Origin: Rivularia sp. PCC 7116
GTDB lineage: Bacteria; Cyanobacteriota; Cyanobacteriia; Cyanobacteriales; Nostocaceae
Direction: 5' to 3'
Assembly: GCF_000316665.1 (NCBI RefSeq)
Contig: NC_019678.1
Location: 3,782,001-3,846,000, forward strand
Length of the DNA stretch: 64,000 bases
The notes beneath the pieces are model-generated. The model had not been told where the DNA came from. It was given only the letters and a program-made list of their open reading frames with translations, and did not search any database. How positions within the stretch are numbered: position 1 is the first letter of the stretch; every line of letters begins with the position of its first letter. Positions 9,781-19,700 of this stretch are shown in pieces. The position numbers and the translations under genes are program-made.

Positions 9781-11502
9781 ATGGGAACCTACCGACCGTT
9801 TCAACAGTTTTGTTTAACATTCATTTCCTGGCTTAGTATTTCTCAATTAGCCGTATTCGCACAATCGGCACCTCCATCTGGAGTGACAATTCCTCCCAAT
9901 GCACCAGAGAGAATAGAAGAAACTATTCCTAAACCGTCACCAACCTTACCAGCAAAACCACCTACACCAACCAATCCCATACTGCGATCGCCAACTCAAG
10001 AAAATATACCTAATACAACTTTTCCTAGCGGTACAACTTTCTTTGTTAGAGAAATTCAAATACAAGGAAACTCTGTTTTAGAAGATGAAATAAATCAGCT
10101 AAAACAGCCTTTAGAAAATAAGAAAATCGCATTCGAGCAGCTATTAGAATTACGCTCTCAAATCACCCAACTTTATGCTGAAAATGGCTACATCAGCAGC
10201 GGTGCTTTTATTCCCAACAATCAAGATGTTGCTGACGGTATAGTACAAATTCAGGTGGTAGAAGGTGAACTCGAAGGGATTACGATTAGTGGATTGCAAA
10301 GGTTGCGAAAAAGCTATGTGCGTTCTCGAATTCAAAGACTTGCTGGCAAACCTTTAAACCAAAATCGTCTCGAACAAGCATTACAACTATTACAAATAGA
10401 TCCCGTTATCGAGCGAGTTAATGCCGAGTTAACCGCAGGAAGCGTACCGGGAAACAATATTTTACAGATACAAATTACTGAAGCCCCAGCATTCCACGCT
10501 GGGGTTAATTTTGCAAATAACCAATCCCCCAGCGTTGGCTCCGAACAAGCAAGTGTTTTTGTTGCTCACGATAACTTATTAGGATTTGGGGATGAAATCA
10601 GCGCTGAATATGGTGTTACCGAAGGCTTAGACGTTTACAGTTTCAACTATTCCATTCCCATTAATGCCCTCGACGGAACAGTTGGTGTCCGCTTCAGCAA
10701 CAGCGATAGCAAAATAATTGAAGACGAATTTAACGACTTAGATATCCGTAGCGAAACCGAAACCCTTTCCTTCAACCTGCGACAACCGCTAGTTTATACC
10801 CCAGACAGCGAATTTGCTTTGGGCTTAGCCTTTGATTTACGACGTTCTCAAACATTTATATTAGATGATATCCCCTTTTCCTTCACAGAAGGACCAGAAG
10901 AAGGAGAATCAAAACTCAGCGTAATTCGGTTTTCCCAAGATTGGTTACAGCGTAATACTAATAGTGTTTTAGCAGCACGATCGCAATTTAGCGTTGGCAT
11001 CGATGCCTTTGATGCCACAGTCAACGATTCCGGTACAGACGCGCGTTTTTTCGCTTGGGTAGGACAATTCCAATGGGTACAAAGATTATCTCCCCGAATT
11101 TTGATGCTTGCCAAAGTGAATACTCAACTGACTGGTGATTCCTTACTTTCCGCAGAAAAAATCAGCATTGGGGGAGTAGATACAATTCGTGGATATCGTC
11201 AAAATCAAGTAGTCACCGACAGCGGAGTAGTTGGAGGTGTGGAAGTTAGGATTCCCCTGGCATCGGAAGTAGAAACTCTACAGTTAATCCCATTTTTTGA
11301 TATTGGTACCGGTTGGAACAATCGTGGCGAAAATCCCGATCCACAAACTCTTGCTAGTTTAGGATTGGGATTGCAATGGCAACCTTTGAGAGGATTGGGA
11401 TTGCGAGCAGATTACGGTATTCCATTAGTTGGAAGAGGCGAAAGTGGTGATTCGCTCTCCGAAAATGGGTTTAATTTTTCAGTTAGATATCAGCCGTTTT
11501 AA
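9781..11502 (+). CDS. TpsB/FhaC/ShlB-type outer-membrane transporter of two-partner secretion
   Basis: 573 residues, the usual length for the family. A signal peptide (ending near VFAQS, residue about 28) is followed by a Pro-rich linker (to about residue 80), two POTRA-like domains (about 85-238; FFVREIQIQGNSVL and VVEGELEGITISG phrases) and a C-terminal 16-strand-type barrel. The diagnostic loop motif RGY is present at residues 470-472 (TIRGYRQ), followed by VVGGVEVRIPL; the protein ends in an aromatic residue (RYQPF), as outer-membrane barrels do. It is the only TpsB in the window, next to nine TpsA paralogues, so it most likely exports several of them by recognising their shared TPS domains. 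It is convergent with the first - strand TpsA gene. Confidence 0.93.
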   Translation: MGTYRPFQQFCLTFISWLSISQLAVFAQSAPPSGVTIPPNAPERIEETIPKPSPTLPAKPPTPTNPILRSPTQENIPNTTFPSGTTFFVREIQIQGNSVLEDEINQLKQPLENKKIAFEQLLELRSQITQLYAENGYISSGAFIPNNQDVADGIVQIQVVEGELEGITISGLQRLRKSYVRSRIQRLAGKPLNQNRLEQALQLLQIDPVIERVNAELTAGSVPGNNILQIQITEAPAFHAGVNFANNQSPSVGSEQASVFVAHDNLLGFGDEISAEYGVTEGLDVYSFNYSIPINALDGTVGVRFSNSDSKIIEDEFNDLDIRSETETLSFNLRQPLVYTPDSEFALGLAFDLRRSQTFILDDIPFSFTEGPEEGESKLSVIRFSQDWLQRNTNSVLAARSQFSVGIDAFDATVNDSGTDARFFAWVGQFQWVQRLSPRILMLAKVNTQLTGDSLLSAEKISIGGVDTIRGYRQNQVVTDSGVVGGVEVRIPLASEVETLQLIPFFDIGTGWNNRGENPDPQTLASLGLGLQWQPLRGLGLRADYGIPLVGRGESGDSLSENGFNFSVRYQPF

Positions 11503-11538
11503 ACAGCCCGCAGGCTAGAAGCCTGGGGCTACAATTGC

Positions 11539-11588
11539 AAAGCCCACCTTCGTGGGCTATTAGAATTTAGCCCACGAAGGTGGGCTTT
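11539..11588. terminator. 21-bp perfect inverted repeat between convergent genes
   Basis: Arms 11539-11559 and 11568-11588 are perfect reverse complements separated by 8 bp. Each arm is itself a small hairpin (AGCCCAC/GTGGGCT). It lies between the convergent TpsB and TpsA genes and may stop transcription from both sides; similar GCCCAC/GTGGGC hairpins are dispersed intergenic repeats in cyanobacteria. Confidence 0.65.
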
Positions 11589-11625
11589 GTAGATGTAGCG
11601 ATACCCTTCTAGGGTATTGGTAAAT

Positions 11626-14600
11626 TTAATTCGTGCATTCCCGACTCAATAACAACTCTCCATTTTTCAACCGATATAATCCTTGAGGCTCAACAATCGC
11701 ATCGCCTTTTTTCCAAGTTGGGTTATTACTTTCAACAGTTCTAACTTTACCAGTTGCATATTTAGAAACAAAAATATTCCCAGCGCGATTAGTTGGTAAA
11801 GCTCCAGAGCCTGTATTCCGAAAAGTGTTTTCTTGTCGCTTATTCCCACGCGCAATGCAACTGCTAGCAATTATTGCATCGGTGTCTATATTTGGAGAAA
11901 GTTCGGTAAAGCTGTTTTGAATTGAGCTAGTGTCATCTGTATTAATATTCGTTTCACCTGCAATAGCCTCTTCGGAACTTGCTGTAATATCGCTTTTTAT
12001 CGTTAAACTTTCTTGAGTTTCAATCCCGAAAATACCGCTACTATTAATATTGACTGTACCACCATTACCGCTAAAAGCATTTGCAGTGATGTCGCTGTTT
12101 TCGTTTTGTGGTGCGACGATAAATTTAGAATTGATAGTGATGTTACCACCATCTCCCCCAGCTTGTGCAGTTCCTGCGGTTGTGGTGATTTGGCTTTCGT
12201 TGCGGAGCAGTAATAAATCGCTTATTTGTAAGTTGATATTACCACCCTGAGTGCTGGCTGTTTCAGCAGTTATAAAACCGTTATTTAATTGAAGAGTTCC
12301 TGCTTGTAAAGATATATCTCCTCCATCCTTGCTACCATTGCTATCAACGGATACTCGCGCACCGTTTTCTATAATTACTAAGCGGGGATCGATGAATATA
12401 CTGCCACCTTCTCCAGTAGAGTTAGCAGAAGTGCTGGCGAATAAACCGGTTAATAATTCGCTTCCAGTAAGGACAATTTTATCTTTTACGAATAATTTGA
12501 TAGTACCAGCATTACCGCTACTGTCGGTAGCCGTAGCAACTACTCCGCCGTTTGTTGCTGCAAAAGTATTTGTATTAAAGGTGATGTTTCCGGCGTTACC
12601 TTCATTAGAAGTTGTTGCGTTTACAATTGCGCTATCTTTAATACCAAAGTTATCTGTAGTTACAGTTATATTACCCGCATCACCGGAAGCACCTATTGCT
12701 GTTGAAGTAAATATTCCACTGGAGAAACCTGTAGAACCAATACCTGAAAGGGTAACAGATTCGGAAGCATTGATATTAATTTCTCCTCCCTTTCCTTTTC
12801 CACCGGGAAAATTACCTTCTGCACCAAATACAGCAGAATTGATTTGAGAACCATCAGTTAATCTTAAAGTTTGGGTATTGATATCAATGGAACCACCTTT
12901 TCCTTCCGCTCCAGCACGAATATTGCTATCAATAAAGCTAGAGTTAAATAAAGAAATTGAGTCAGTAGCATTCAATTCAATTTTACCTGCGTCTCCCTTA
13001 CCAAGGGTACTAGCAGTAATTCGACTATTATTATTTAAATCTACATTGGAAGCACTTAATTTGATTTCACCACCTTTTCCTTCTGCTCCTTGATTTACAC
13101 TGCTGAGTATAGAGCCAGAATTAGATAAGCTAATCAAGTCAGTAGCATTAATTTCAATTTTACCTGCATCTCCCTTGCCATTAGTCACAGTAGAAAATAA
13201 TCCGCCGTTATCTAAGAATAGAGAACTAGTTGTAACTTTAATTTCACCACCATTACCTTCTCCATTAGATGCCACAGCGCTGAAGACTCCGCTAGAATCT
13301 TCATTACTATCTGTAACTTGAATAGTAATTTTGTCACTGGCATTAATTTCAATTTTACCTGCATCTCCTTTACCAAGAGTATTAGCAGAAATTTGACTAC
13401 CATTATTCAAATCTAGACTCGAAGCAATCAATTTAATTTGACCACCTTTTCCTTCTCCTCCTTGATTTACACTGCTCAATATAGAGCCAAAATTGGATAA
13501 AGAAATCAAATTGCGAGCATTAATTTCAATTTTACCTGCATCTCCCTTTCCGAAGATGCCGGAATTTATTTGAGAGTTATCGTTAACAAAAAGCGAACCC
13601 GTTGTAATTTGAATATTTCCACCGTCACCAATAGCATTTGTATTCACCAATGTAAAAGCAACACCAAGTTTATCAAAAGTAACGGTATCGCTAGCATTAA
13701 TTGTGATATTACCGGCATTTCCCCGTCCATCTGTCAAGGAAAATAACAAAGCACCGTTAGTTACAGAAAGCGAATTTGTTTTAATTTCAATATCTCCACC
13801 TTTGCCTTTACCACTGGATAGCTCAGTAAATAATCCAGTCAATGCACCATCTATCTTGACTGTATCGGCAGCATTAATTGTGATTTTACCAGCGTTTGTA
13901 AGATTATCAGCATTCTCTTGTCCCAATGCTCCAGCATCGATTTGTCCGCCATTTGTTAAAAATAGCGATCCAGTTTTTATATCAATATTTCCTGCATTAT
14001 TATTACTTGCAAAAGTCCCAATACGGCTTGAGGAACTATTACTAGCTGCACTATCAATAGTTATTGTCTCCCGAACATCTAAAAAGATATTACCTGCATT
14101 TCCTGCTCCAGAGTTGGCGCTTGAGAGAGAACCACCATTTTTTAATAGCAACTCACCTGTATTGATGCGGATATCACCACCATTTCCTACTGCATTATCA
14201 AAAGAGTTGCTATCAGCACTTCCTAAGTCGCTAAAAATAACTTTTTCCCTAGCATTAATAGTAATATTACCTCCATCACCTTGACCACTTGTAGTAGTAG
14301 ATATTTGTGCGGAATTGCTTACATTAAGAGTACCAGTAGTTATTTGAATATCTCCTCCTTTACCCACAGCGTTACTAGCGACATCACTAGTAATCTTACT
14401 CAAATTATCAAAAGTAATATTATCCGCAGCATTTAAAGTTATATTTCCAGCATTACCGAATCCAAATGTGTCAGTAATAATTTGAGAACCATTCGTTACC
14501 GCAATCGAATCACCTTTAATATTGATATCACCAGCATTACCTTGACTGTCAACGTTGTTAGCAATAACAGCACCATCTTTGAGTTCAATTAAACCCGTAG

Positions 14601-15552
14601 CATTAAGATTGACATCTCCAGCTTGTGCGTTGGGATTGTCTAAGTTGAAACTAATTCCAGCAAGTATAAATGAGTTGGAAATTTCCAAATTGCGAGCATT
14701 AATAGTAAAATTTCCTCCACCCGCACCAAAAACACTAATAAAAGATTGATTTGTTAAAGAAATATCTCCTCTTTCCAAATCTTCTGGGATATTCAAACTA
14801 AAAGTATCACCAGAAATCTTCAATCCTACTTTCCCTGGTAAAACTAAAGAAGCTAATTCAATATTTCCTTCCAGAGCTGTTAAACTTCCACCATCTAAAT
14901 TAATATCTCCACCTACCAACAATAAACTTTTACCATTGGGTACTGTTAATCCTGCTGGTGCTTGAGATTTATTAATTATTCCCCCACTCGCTTCTACTTG
15001 ATTGAAAAACAAAGCCGAAGGATTGACGGTTAATGAACCAGGTATTTCCGCATTTGTAGCGCTAAAATTACCTTGTTCACCAAACTGTAACCCCGAAGCA
15101 GTTGTCCCTACAAAAGAACCTTGTAAATCTAAACTTGCATTCTCTCCAAATACAATTCCGTTGGGATTAATCAAAAATAAATTTGCAGCACCATCAACTC
15201 CCAAGGTACCCAAAATACTCGATGGATTCCCACCTGTTACCCTGGTTAATATATTCTCTACACCATCGGGATTTGCAAAATAAACTGCTTGTCCGTTGTT
15301 AATATTAAACTCGCTGAAGCTGTGGAATAAATTACTATTTCTTCTCGCTCCACCATCAATTTTGTCTGCACTAATTCCATTAATATCTACATTGGAATTC
15401 ACACGAGAATTTTCTCCACCTAAAGTATTATCGGGAGTGATATTACTTTGCTGTGCCAGAGTTAGATTTGTAATCAAGAATACGCTGATACAACTACTAA
15501 TTCCTGCTAATCCTAACCGCAAACCCTTATAGAATCTGGTTCTTATCAACAT
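11626..15552 (-). CDS. TpsA-type exoprotein (paralogue 4)
   Basis: 1308 residues. N-terminal signal peptide (cleavage near LAQQSN), then TPS domain with the phrases SNITPDNTLGGENS, GGARRNSNLFHSF and NLFLINPNGIVFGEN, then a long beta-helix passenger with units of about 65-70 residues (NAGNITINA-, GGDIQITTGTL-like), and the common C-terminal domain with the SCIARGNKRQEN phrase, WKKGD and a Cys three residues from the end. First gene of the six-gene - strand array; it is preceded by the conserved 45-bp upstream block and divergent from the five-repeat protein gene at 15826. Predicted cell-surface or secreted. Family membership is certain, role is inferred. Confidence 0.93.
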   Translation of the reverse strand: MLIRTRFYKGLRLGLAGISSCISVFLITNLTLAQQSNITPDNTLGGENSRVNSNVDINGISADKIDGGARRNSNLFHSFSEFNINNGQAVYFANPDGVENILTRVTGGNPSSILGTLGVDGAANLFLINPNGIVFGENASLDLQGSFVGTTASGLQFGEQGNFSATNAEIPGSLTVNPSALFFNQVEASGGIINKSQAPAGLTVPNGKSLLLVGGDINLDGGSLTALEGNIELASLVLPGKVGLKISGDTFSLNIPEDLERGDISLTNQSFISVFGAGGGNFTINARNLEISNSFILAGISFNLDNPNAQAGDVNLNATGLIELKDGAVIANNVDSQGNAGDINIKGDSIAVTNGSQIITDTFGFGNAGNITLNAADNITFDNLSKITSDVASNAVGKGGDIQITTGTLNVSNSAQISTTTSGQGDGGNITINAREKVIFSDLGSADSNSFDNAVGNGGDIRINTGELLLKNGGSLSSANSGAGNAGNIFLDVRETITIDSAASNSSSSRIGTFASNNNAGNIDIKTGSLFLTNGGQIDAGALGQENADNLTNAGKITINAADTVKIDGALTGLFTELSSGKGKGGDIEIKTNSLSVTNGALLFSLTDGRGNAGNITINASDTVTFDKLGVAFTLVNTNAIGDGGNIQITTGSLFVNDNSQINSGIFGKGDAGKIEINARNLISLSNFGSILSSVNQGGEGKGGQIKLIASSLDLNNGSQISANTLGKGDAGKIEINASDKITIQVTDSNEDSSGVFSAVASNGEGNGGEIKVTTSSLFLDNGGLFSTVTNGKGDAGKIEINATDLISLSNSGSILSSVNQGAEGKGGEIKLSASNVDLNNNSRITASTLGKGDAGKIELNATDSISLFNSSFIDSNIRAGAEGKGGSIDINTQTLRLTDGSQINSAVFGAEGNFPGGKGKGGEININASESVTLSGIGSTGFSSGIFTSTAIGASGDAGNITVTTDNFGIKDSAIVNATTSNEGNAGNITFNTNTFAATNGGVVATATDSSGNAGTIKLFVKDKIVLTGSELLTGLFASTSANSTGEGGSIFIDPRLVIIENGARVSVDSNGSKDGGDISLQAGTLQLNNGFITAETASTQGGNINLQISDLLLLRNESQITTTAGTAQAGGDGGNITINSKFIVAPQNENSDITANAFSGNGGTVNINSSGIFGIETQESLTIKSDITASSEEAIAGETNINTDDTSSIQNSFTELSPNIDTDAIIASSCIARGNKRQENTFRNTGSGALPTNRAGNIFVSKYATGKVRTVESNNPTWKKGDAIVEPQGLYRLKNGELLLSRECTN

Positions 15553-15614
15553 TACTACGCTGTTATACTGATTATAGATATATATAATAATACTTGTAAT
15601 AACTCAATAGATTT

Positions 15615-15658
15615 ATCAAATCTGAACTAATCAAAAAATGCAATACAGTTTTGTGTAA
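15615..15658 (-). promoter_or_regulatory. Conserved TpsA upstream block (copy 1)
   Basis: Read on the - strand: TTACACAAAACTGTATTGCA followed after a short AT-rich spacer by GATTTGAT. It lies 63 bp before the start codon of paralogue 4. The same block occurs before the other five - strand exoprotein genes; this copy is 1 bp shorter. Confidence 0.7.
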
Positions 15659-15825
15659 TTGTAGGTTTGTCTTGGACAAAACTAGACTCCAATATGCATA
15701 AAAGTGTAATGCCTAATACTTGAACCTGGCTTAAGGTGTAAATTGTTCGCAACAAAATTATTGAGCATTAATTATTTGCTTGGTTCAAGTTAATCTTTAA
15801 AACTTAAAAATATAGGAACAGAATT

Positions 15826-16659
15826 ATGGCTAACAATGCTTATACTATTAGTGAAAATCTTGAAGAATTTGGAAAACAGATAAACGCAGATTTGAGTCAA
15901 GGATTAGACTTGATCGGTACTGCATACGCCGATGGTAGCTGGGTTGGATTATATCAAGACACACTGAATAGTACTGGTTATGCCACTGCAAGCAGTGCTT
16001 CGGAACTCAGACAAATAGTTGAACAACAGTGGCAGGTGGGAGGATATCGTTTAACTGATGTTGAATACGGCGATGATGGTGTCTGGTTTGGGACTTTTGA
16101 AGAAGATGATGGTGCTAATAACTATAGCATTGCAAATAGTTTTACCCAACTTCAAGAAGATATTTCACAGCTATGGGATAAAGGATGGGAATTAGTTGAT
16201 GTTGAATACGGTGATGGTATTTGGTTTGGTACTTATCGAGATGTTCCTGGTGGTAATAATTGGGCTTCCGCAGATAATTATGGTGACTTCTACCAAGCAA
16301 CTCAAGCAATGTTAAATGACGGATATGACTTAGTTGATTTTGAATACGGTGATGGTATTTGGTTTGGTACTTTTCAGCAAGATTCTAGTATTACAAGTGG
16401 TTTTGTAGTTGGAAACACTTTTGATGAACTTGTAGCAAATGGTCAACAATACGGCAATCAAGGATATGAATTTGTTGATTTTGAATATATTGAATATAGT
16501 GATGGTGGCTGGTTAGGAGTTATGGAAAAAGAGACTCCACAAAATACAGCTGTGGGTGACGCATTATTACCCCTTAAGATCGCAAACGAAAGAGCAATAA
16601 ATGAAGGTTTGGCTGATGTACTGTATGATTACGGCTCCGTTGACTATTATGGGGGATAA
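15826..16659 (+). CDS. Five-repeat acidic aromatic-rich protein of unknown function
   Basis: 277 residues, ATG preceded by TATAGGAAC. No signal peptide or membrane segment. It is built of five repeats of about 40-45 residues (starting near 7, 53, 100, 146 and 194), each with an amphipathic helix-like part followed by GY/WELVDVEYGDGIWFGTY-like sequence; the core YGDGxWFGTF is strongly conserved in repeats 2-4 and loosened in 1 and 5. The pattern resembles repeats with a YGDGxWxG core that occur in some kinase-associated and secreted proteins, but I cannot name the family with certainty. It is an island between two - strand exoprotein genes, with a strong hairpin downstream. Such repeats could form a small beta-propeller- or solenoid-like fold; that is speculation. 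Confidence 0.75.
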   Translation: MANNAYTISENLEEFGKQINADLSQGLDLIGTAYADGSWVGLYQDTLNSTGYATASSASELRQIVEQQWQVGGYRLTDVEYGDDGVWFGTFEEDDGANNYSIANSFTQLQEDISQLWDKGWELVDVEYGDGIWFGTYRDVPGGNNWASADNYGDFYQATQAMLNDGYDLVDFEYGDGIWFGTFQQDSSITSGFVVGNTFDELVANGQQYGNQGYEFVDFEYIEYSDGGWLGVMEKETPQNTAVGDALLPLKIANERAINEGLADVLYDYGSVDYYGG

Positions 16660-16724
16660 AAAGCTTGGAGGGTGCATTACGGCTCTAATCACTTGGATAA
16701 TAGATTACTAATTAAATAATGCCG

Positions 16725-16760
16725 TAACGCACCATGTTTGTATTTGAACATGGTGCGTTA
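16725..16760. terminator. 14-bp hairpin between convergent genes
   Basis: Arms 16725-16738 and 16747-16760 (TAACGCACCATGTT and its complement) with an 8-nt loop. No U-tract is obvious, but the hairpin sits between the convergent five-repeat gene and paralogue 5. The GGTGCGTTA core is a dispersed cyanobacterial intergenic repeat. Confidence 0.55.
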
Positions 16761-16799
16761 TTGAACACAGTGTTTGGCGCTAAAGCGCAACTACGAACC

Positions 16800-19700
16800 T
16801 TAATTTGTACATTCCCGACTCAATAACAATTCTCCATTCTTCAACCGATACAAACCGCTCGGCTCAACAATCGCATCGCCTTTTTTCCAAGCTGGGTTGT
16901 TACTTTCAACAGTTCTAACTTTACCAGTTGCGTATTTAGAAACAAAAATATTCCCAGCGCGATTAGTTGGTAAAGCTCCAGAGCCTGTATTCCGAAAAGA
17001 GTTTTCTTGTCGCTTGTTACCTCTTGCAATACAACTGTTAGCAATTATTGCGTCGGTGTCTATATTTGGAGATAATTCGGTAAAGCTATTTTGAATCGAA
17101 CTTGTATCGTCTTTATTAATATTTGTTTCACCTGCAATCGCTTCTTCGGAACTTGCTGTAATATCGCTTTTTAAGGTTAAACTTTCTTGACTTTCAATTC
17201 CGAAAATACCGCGACTATTAATATTGACTGTACCACCATTTCCACTAAAAGCATTTGCGGTGATGTCGCTGTTTTCGTTTTGTGGCGCGACGATAAATTT
17301 AGAATCGATAGTGATGTTACCGCCATTTCCCCCAGCTTGTGCTGTTCCTGCGGTTGTGGTGATTTGGCTTTGGTTTCGCAACAGTAACAAATCGCTGATT
17401 TGTAATGTGATATCACCACCTTCGGTACTTGCTGTTTGAGCGGTGATAAAACCATTATTTAGTTGAAGAGTACCTGCTTGTAAAGTAATATCTCCTGCGT
17501 CTCCGCTACCATCGCTACCGACTGATATTCCTGCACCATTTTCTATTATTACTAATCGCGGATCGATAAATATGCTGCCACCTTTTCCGCTAGATTCAGG
17601 AGAAGTACTGGCGAATAAACCACTCCTCAAAGATTTTCCAATTCCAGAAAAAGTAATTTTATCTTTTATATTAAGGTTGATATTACCAGCTTTACCGCTA
17701 CTGAAGGTACTTGTATTAACTTGTCCACCATTTGTTGCTGCAAAAGTATTAGCGTTAAAGGTGATATTTCCAGCTTTACTATCATTAGAGGTTATTGCGT
17801 TTACAATTGCATCATCTTTGAGATTAAAGTCACCTGTGGTTACGGTTAGATTTCCTGCATCACCGGAAGCTTCTGTTGCTGTTAAAGTAAATATTCCACT
17901 AAAGAAACCATCAGAATCAATACCTGAAAGGGTAACAGATTCGGAAGCATTTATATTAATTTCTCCTCCCTTTCCTTTACCAAATACCCTAGAAGCAATT
18001 CCAGAACCATCAATTAACTTCAAAGTTTGAGTATTGATATCAATTGAACCACCTTTTCCTTCCGCTCCAGAATTAACATCGCTTTCAATAACACTAGAAT
18101 TAGATAATAAAATTGAGTCAGTCGCATTCAATTCAATATTACCTGCGTCTCCCTTACCAAGGGTATTAGCAGTAATTCGAGCATCATTATTTAAATCAAA
18201 AGAATCAGCATTTAATTCTATTTCACCCGCATCTCCTTTACCAGAAGTACTAACCGATATCACTGCATTATTGTCTATAATAATTGAGCGCGAATCGATA
18301 AATACACTACCTCCTTTTCCTGTTGATTCGGAAGAAGTAGCGGCAAATAAACCAGTAAAATCTTGCTCGTTTCCAGAAAGAATAATTTTATCTTTTATAT
18401 TCAGGTTAATGTCACCAGCATTACCGCTATTGAAGGTACTTGTATTAACTTGTCCACCATTTGTTGCTTCAAAAGTATTAGCGTTGAAAGTGATATTACC
18501 AGCATTACCATCATTAAAGGTTCTTGCGTTTACAATTGCATAATCTTTGAGATTAAAGTCACCTGTGGTTACGGTTACATTTCCTGCATCACCGGAAGCA
18601 CCTGCTGCTGTTGAAGTAAATATTCCACTAAAGAAACCATTAGAACCAATACCTGAAAGGTTTACAGATTCGGAAGCATTAATATTAATTTCTCCTCCTC
18701 TTCCTTTACCTTCCAAACCTGAAGTAATTCGAGAACCATCAATTAATGTTAAATCTTGAGTATTAATATCAATAGAACCACCTTTTCCTTCTGCTCCTAC
18801 ACCAACATCGCTAGAAATACGGCTAGAGTTTGATAATAAAATTAAGTCCGTAGCATTGATTTGAATATTACCTGCATCTCCTTTATCCAAAGTCCCAGTA
18901 GAAATAAATCCACTGTTGTCTAGAGATAAAGATTCAATTGTTAATTTGATATTACCTGCATTTCCTTTTCCAGCTGTTATGGTAGATAACATAGCATTAT
19001 TTATAGAAAGTGACTTTGTTTCGATTTCAATATTTCCACTTTCACCTGTACCGCTTAATAAGCTAGTAAATAACGAGCTTTCACCATCTATCTTAACTGT
19101 ATCGCGAGCATTAATTTTGATGTCACCAGCGCTTGGTATTTCGTCAGCGGTTTCTTCTGTTGATAATGCAGTACTTATGTAGCCACTATTAGTTAAAAAC
19201 AGCGAGCCAGTTTTCACTTCAATATTTCCTGCACTACCATTGCTTGTAAATGTATTAGCACTGCTTTCTAAACCGTTACTAGCTACACCATCAACAGTAA
19301 TGGTATCCCGAACATCTAAAAAGATATTACCAGCGTTTTTTCCTCCATTATTACTAGCTGAAATAAAACCACCATTTTTTAATAGTAATTCTCCTGTGTT
19401 GATGCGGATATCGCCACCATTTCCTACATCAATAGGAATCGGCAAAAAATCAAACAAATTTGTAGCTGTGCTGCTGGCAGTTCCGAAATCGCTAAAAGTA
19501 ACTTTATCGCGAGCATTAATAGTAATATTACCTGCATCTCCCTCCCCACTCGTACTAGCAGATATTTCTGCAAGATTGCTTACAGAAAGATTGTTAGTAG
19601 TTATTTGGATATCTCCTCCTTTACCAACACCGAAACCTAGTAAATCGCTTAGAATACGAACTGGAACGATTCTATCTGATAAATTCTCAGTTGAAGAAAC

